A stretch of 18,095 nucleotides of DNA from Dissophora ornata (Eukaryota; Mortierellomycota; Mortierellomycetes; Mortierellales; Mortierellaceae). Under the pieces are notes generated by a model. That model had not been told where the DNA came from. It saw only the letters and a list, made by a program, of their open reading frames with translations, and ran no database searches. The position numbers and the translations under genes were made by a program. The DNA is taken from assembly GCA_025201705.1 (NCBI GenBank), contig MU617241.1, positions 1-18,095 on the forward strand, given 5' to 3'. This document shows positions 17,627-18,095 of this stretch, piece after piece. The first letter of the stretch is position 1. Each line of letters begins with the position of its first letter.

Positions 17627-18095
17627 TAGGTGAAGTTGCTAGAATATACTCCCTCCTTATCTCATGAATCTCATTCCCGGCGCCAACCTGAGCTCGGGTA
17701 ACCAACAGAAAGAGGGACACGCGTCCTCTCACGCGTACTCTCACACAGATACTGGCTGTCGCGTGCGAACATCAAGCCACTTTCACGCGGACACACAAAG
17801 TTTTACGATCCTACTGAAAAAGATCAAACTCAACGGTTAGACTTACTCAAACGATGTCTTCGTTGTTGTAACATTTAAAGCATCAACAATAGACTTACAG
17901 GCTATCAGAGCCATAGGACCGGATTCGCGACCACGTATCGCTTCAACGCGCGGGGCGAACCCCAGGTACGCGCTACGGTATTCAAAAGAGGACAGCTTGG
18001 TTAATCCTCGAACTATCACTCTCACCCCATTTCTCGCTGTCCTCTTGTGGATAGTCGCAAAACGACAACAACAATAAAGAAGCTCGTGGAAACAA
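17627..18095. other. Window end without a recognised gene
   Basis: A 60-codon minus-strand frame (18025-17843) begins with GTG and has no recognised domain. Around 17893-17925 the plus strand reads CTTACAGGCTATCAGAGCC, which recalls the end of an LTR followed by a tRNA-primer site, but no LTR partner is visible inside the window. Confidence 0.4.

Overview
The window looks like nuclear DNA from a filamentous or early-diverging fungus. Genes are intron-poor and spread out, with pyrimidine-rich 5' leaders and GT-AG introns of roughly 85-360 bases. Secreted proteins carry GPI-type tails, and there are Yap-like bZIP and class B bHLH-zip transcription factors. Mortierellomycota/Mucoromycota would fit, but that placement is an inference.

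Layout. (1) 414-1484, plus strand: a four-exon Yippee/Moh1 zinc protein. (2) 2387-7850: a three-gene copper block. It holds a secreted, GPI-type YcnI-like (DUF1775) protein on the minus strand; a Ctr copper transporter with a large Cys/Met-rich ectodomain on the minus strand; and, divergent from it, a stand-alone secreted GPI-type copy of that ectodomain on the plus strand. (3) 8957-10436: a decayed pyruvate/branched-chain dehydrogenase-kinase pseudogene. (4) 10707-12013, minus: a two-exon bHLH-leucine zipper factor. (5) 13473-15522, plus: a Yap-like bZIP factor with a DUF3425-like C-terminus. (6) 15523-18095: a repeat-rich end with a degenerate coding remnant, a near-perfect 420-bp palindrome with 166-bp arms, a tRNA-Thr(CGU) and short nested repeats.

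The most interesting part is the copper block. The ectodomain of the transporter and the free GPI-type protein share 18 cysteines in the same order, and each is built from two tandem 8-Cys modules with MPxM-type methionine motifs. A YcnI-like protein sits next to them. All three genes have a TATAAAG box upstream of the ATG, and their intergenic regions are about ten-fold enriched for the hexamer TGTCAA (16 copies in 2.8 kb by hand count). I infer a cell-surface copper capture and hand-over system: YcnI-like protein and free Cys/Met-rich protein at the wall or membrane, delivering to the Ctr channel, probably under common transcriptional control. Copper binding and co-regulation are inferred, not shown.
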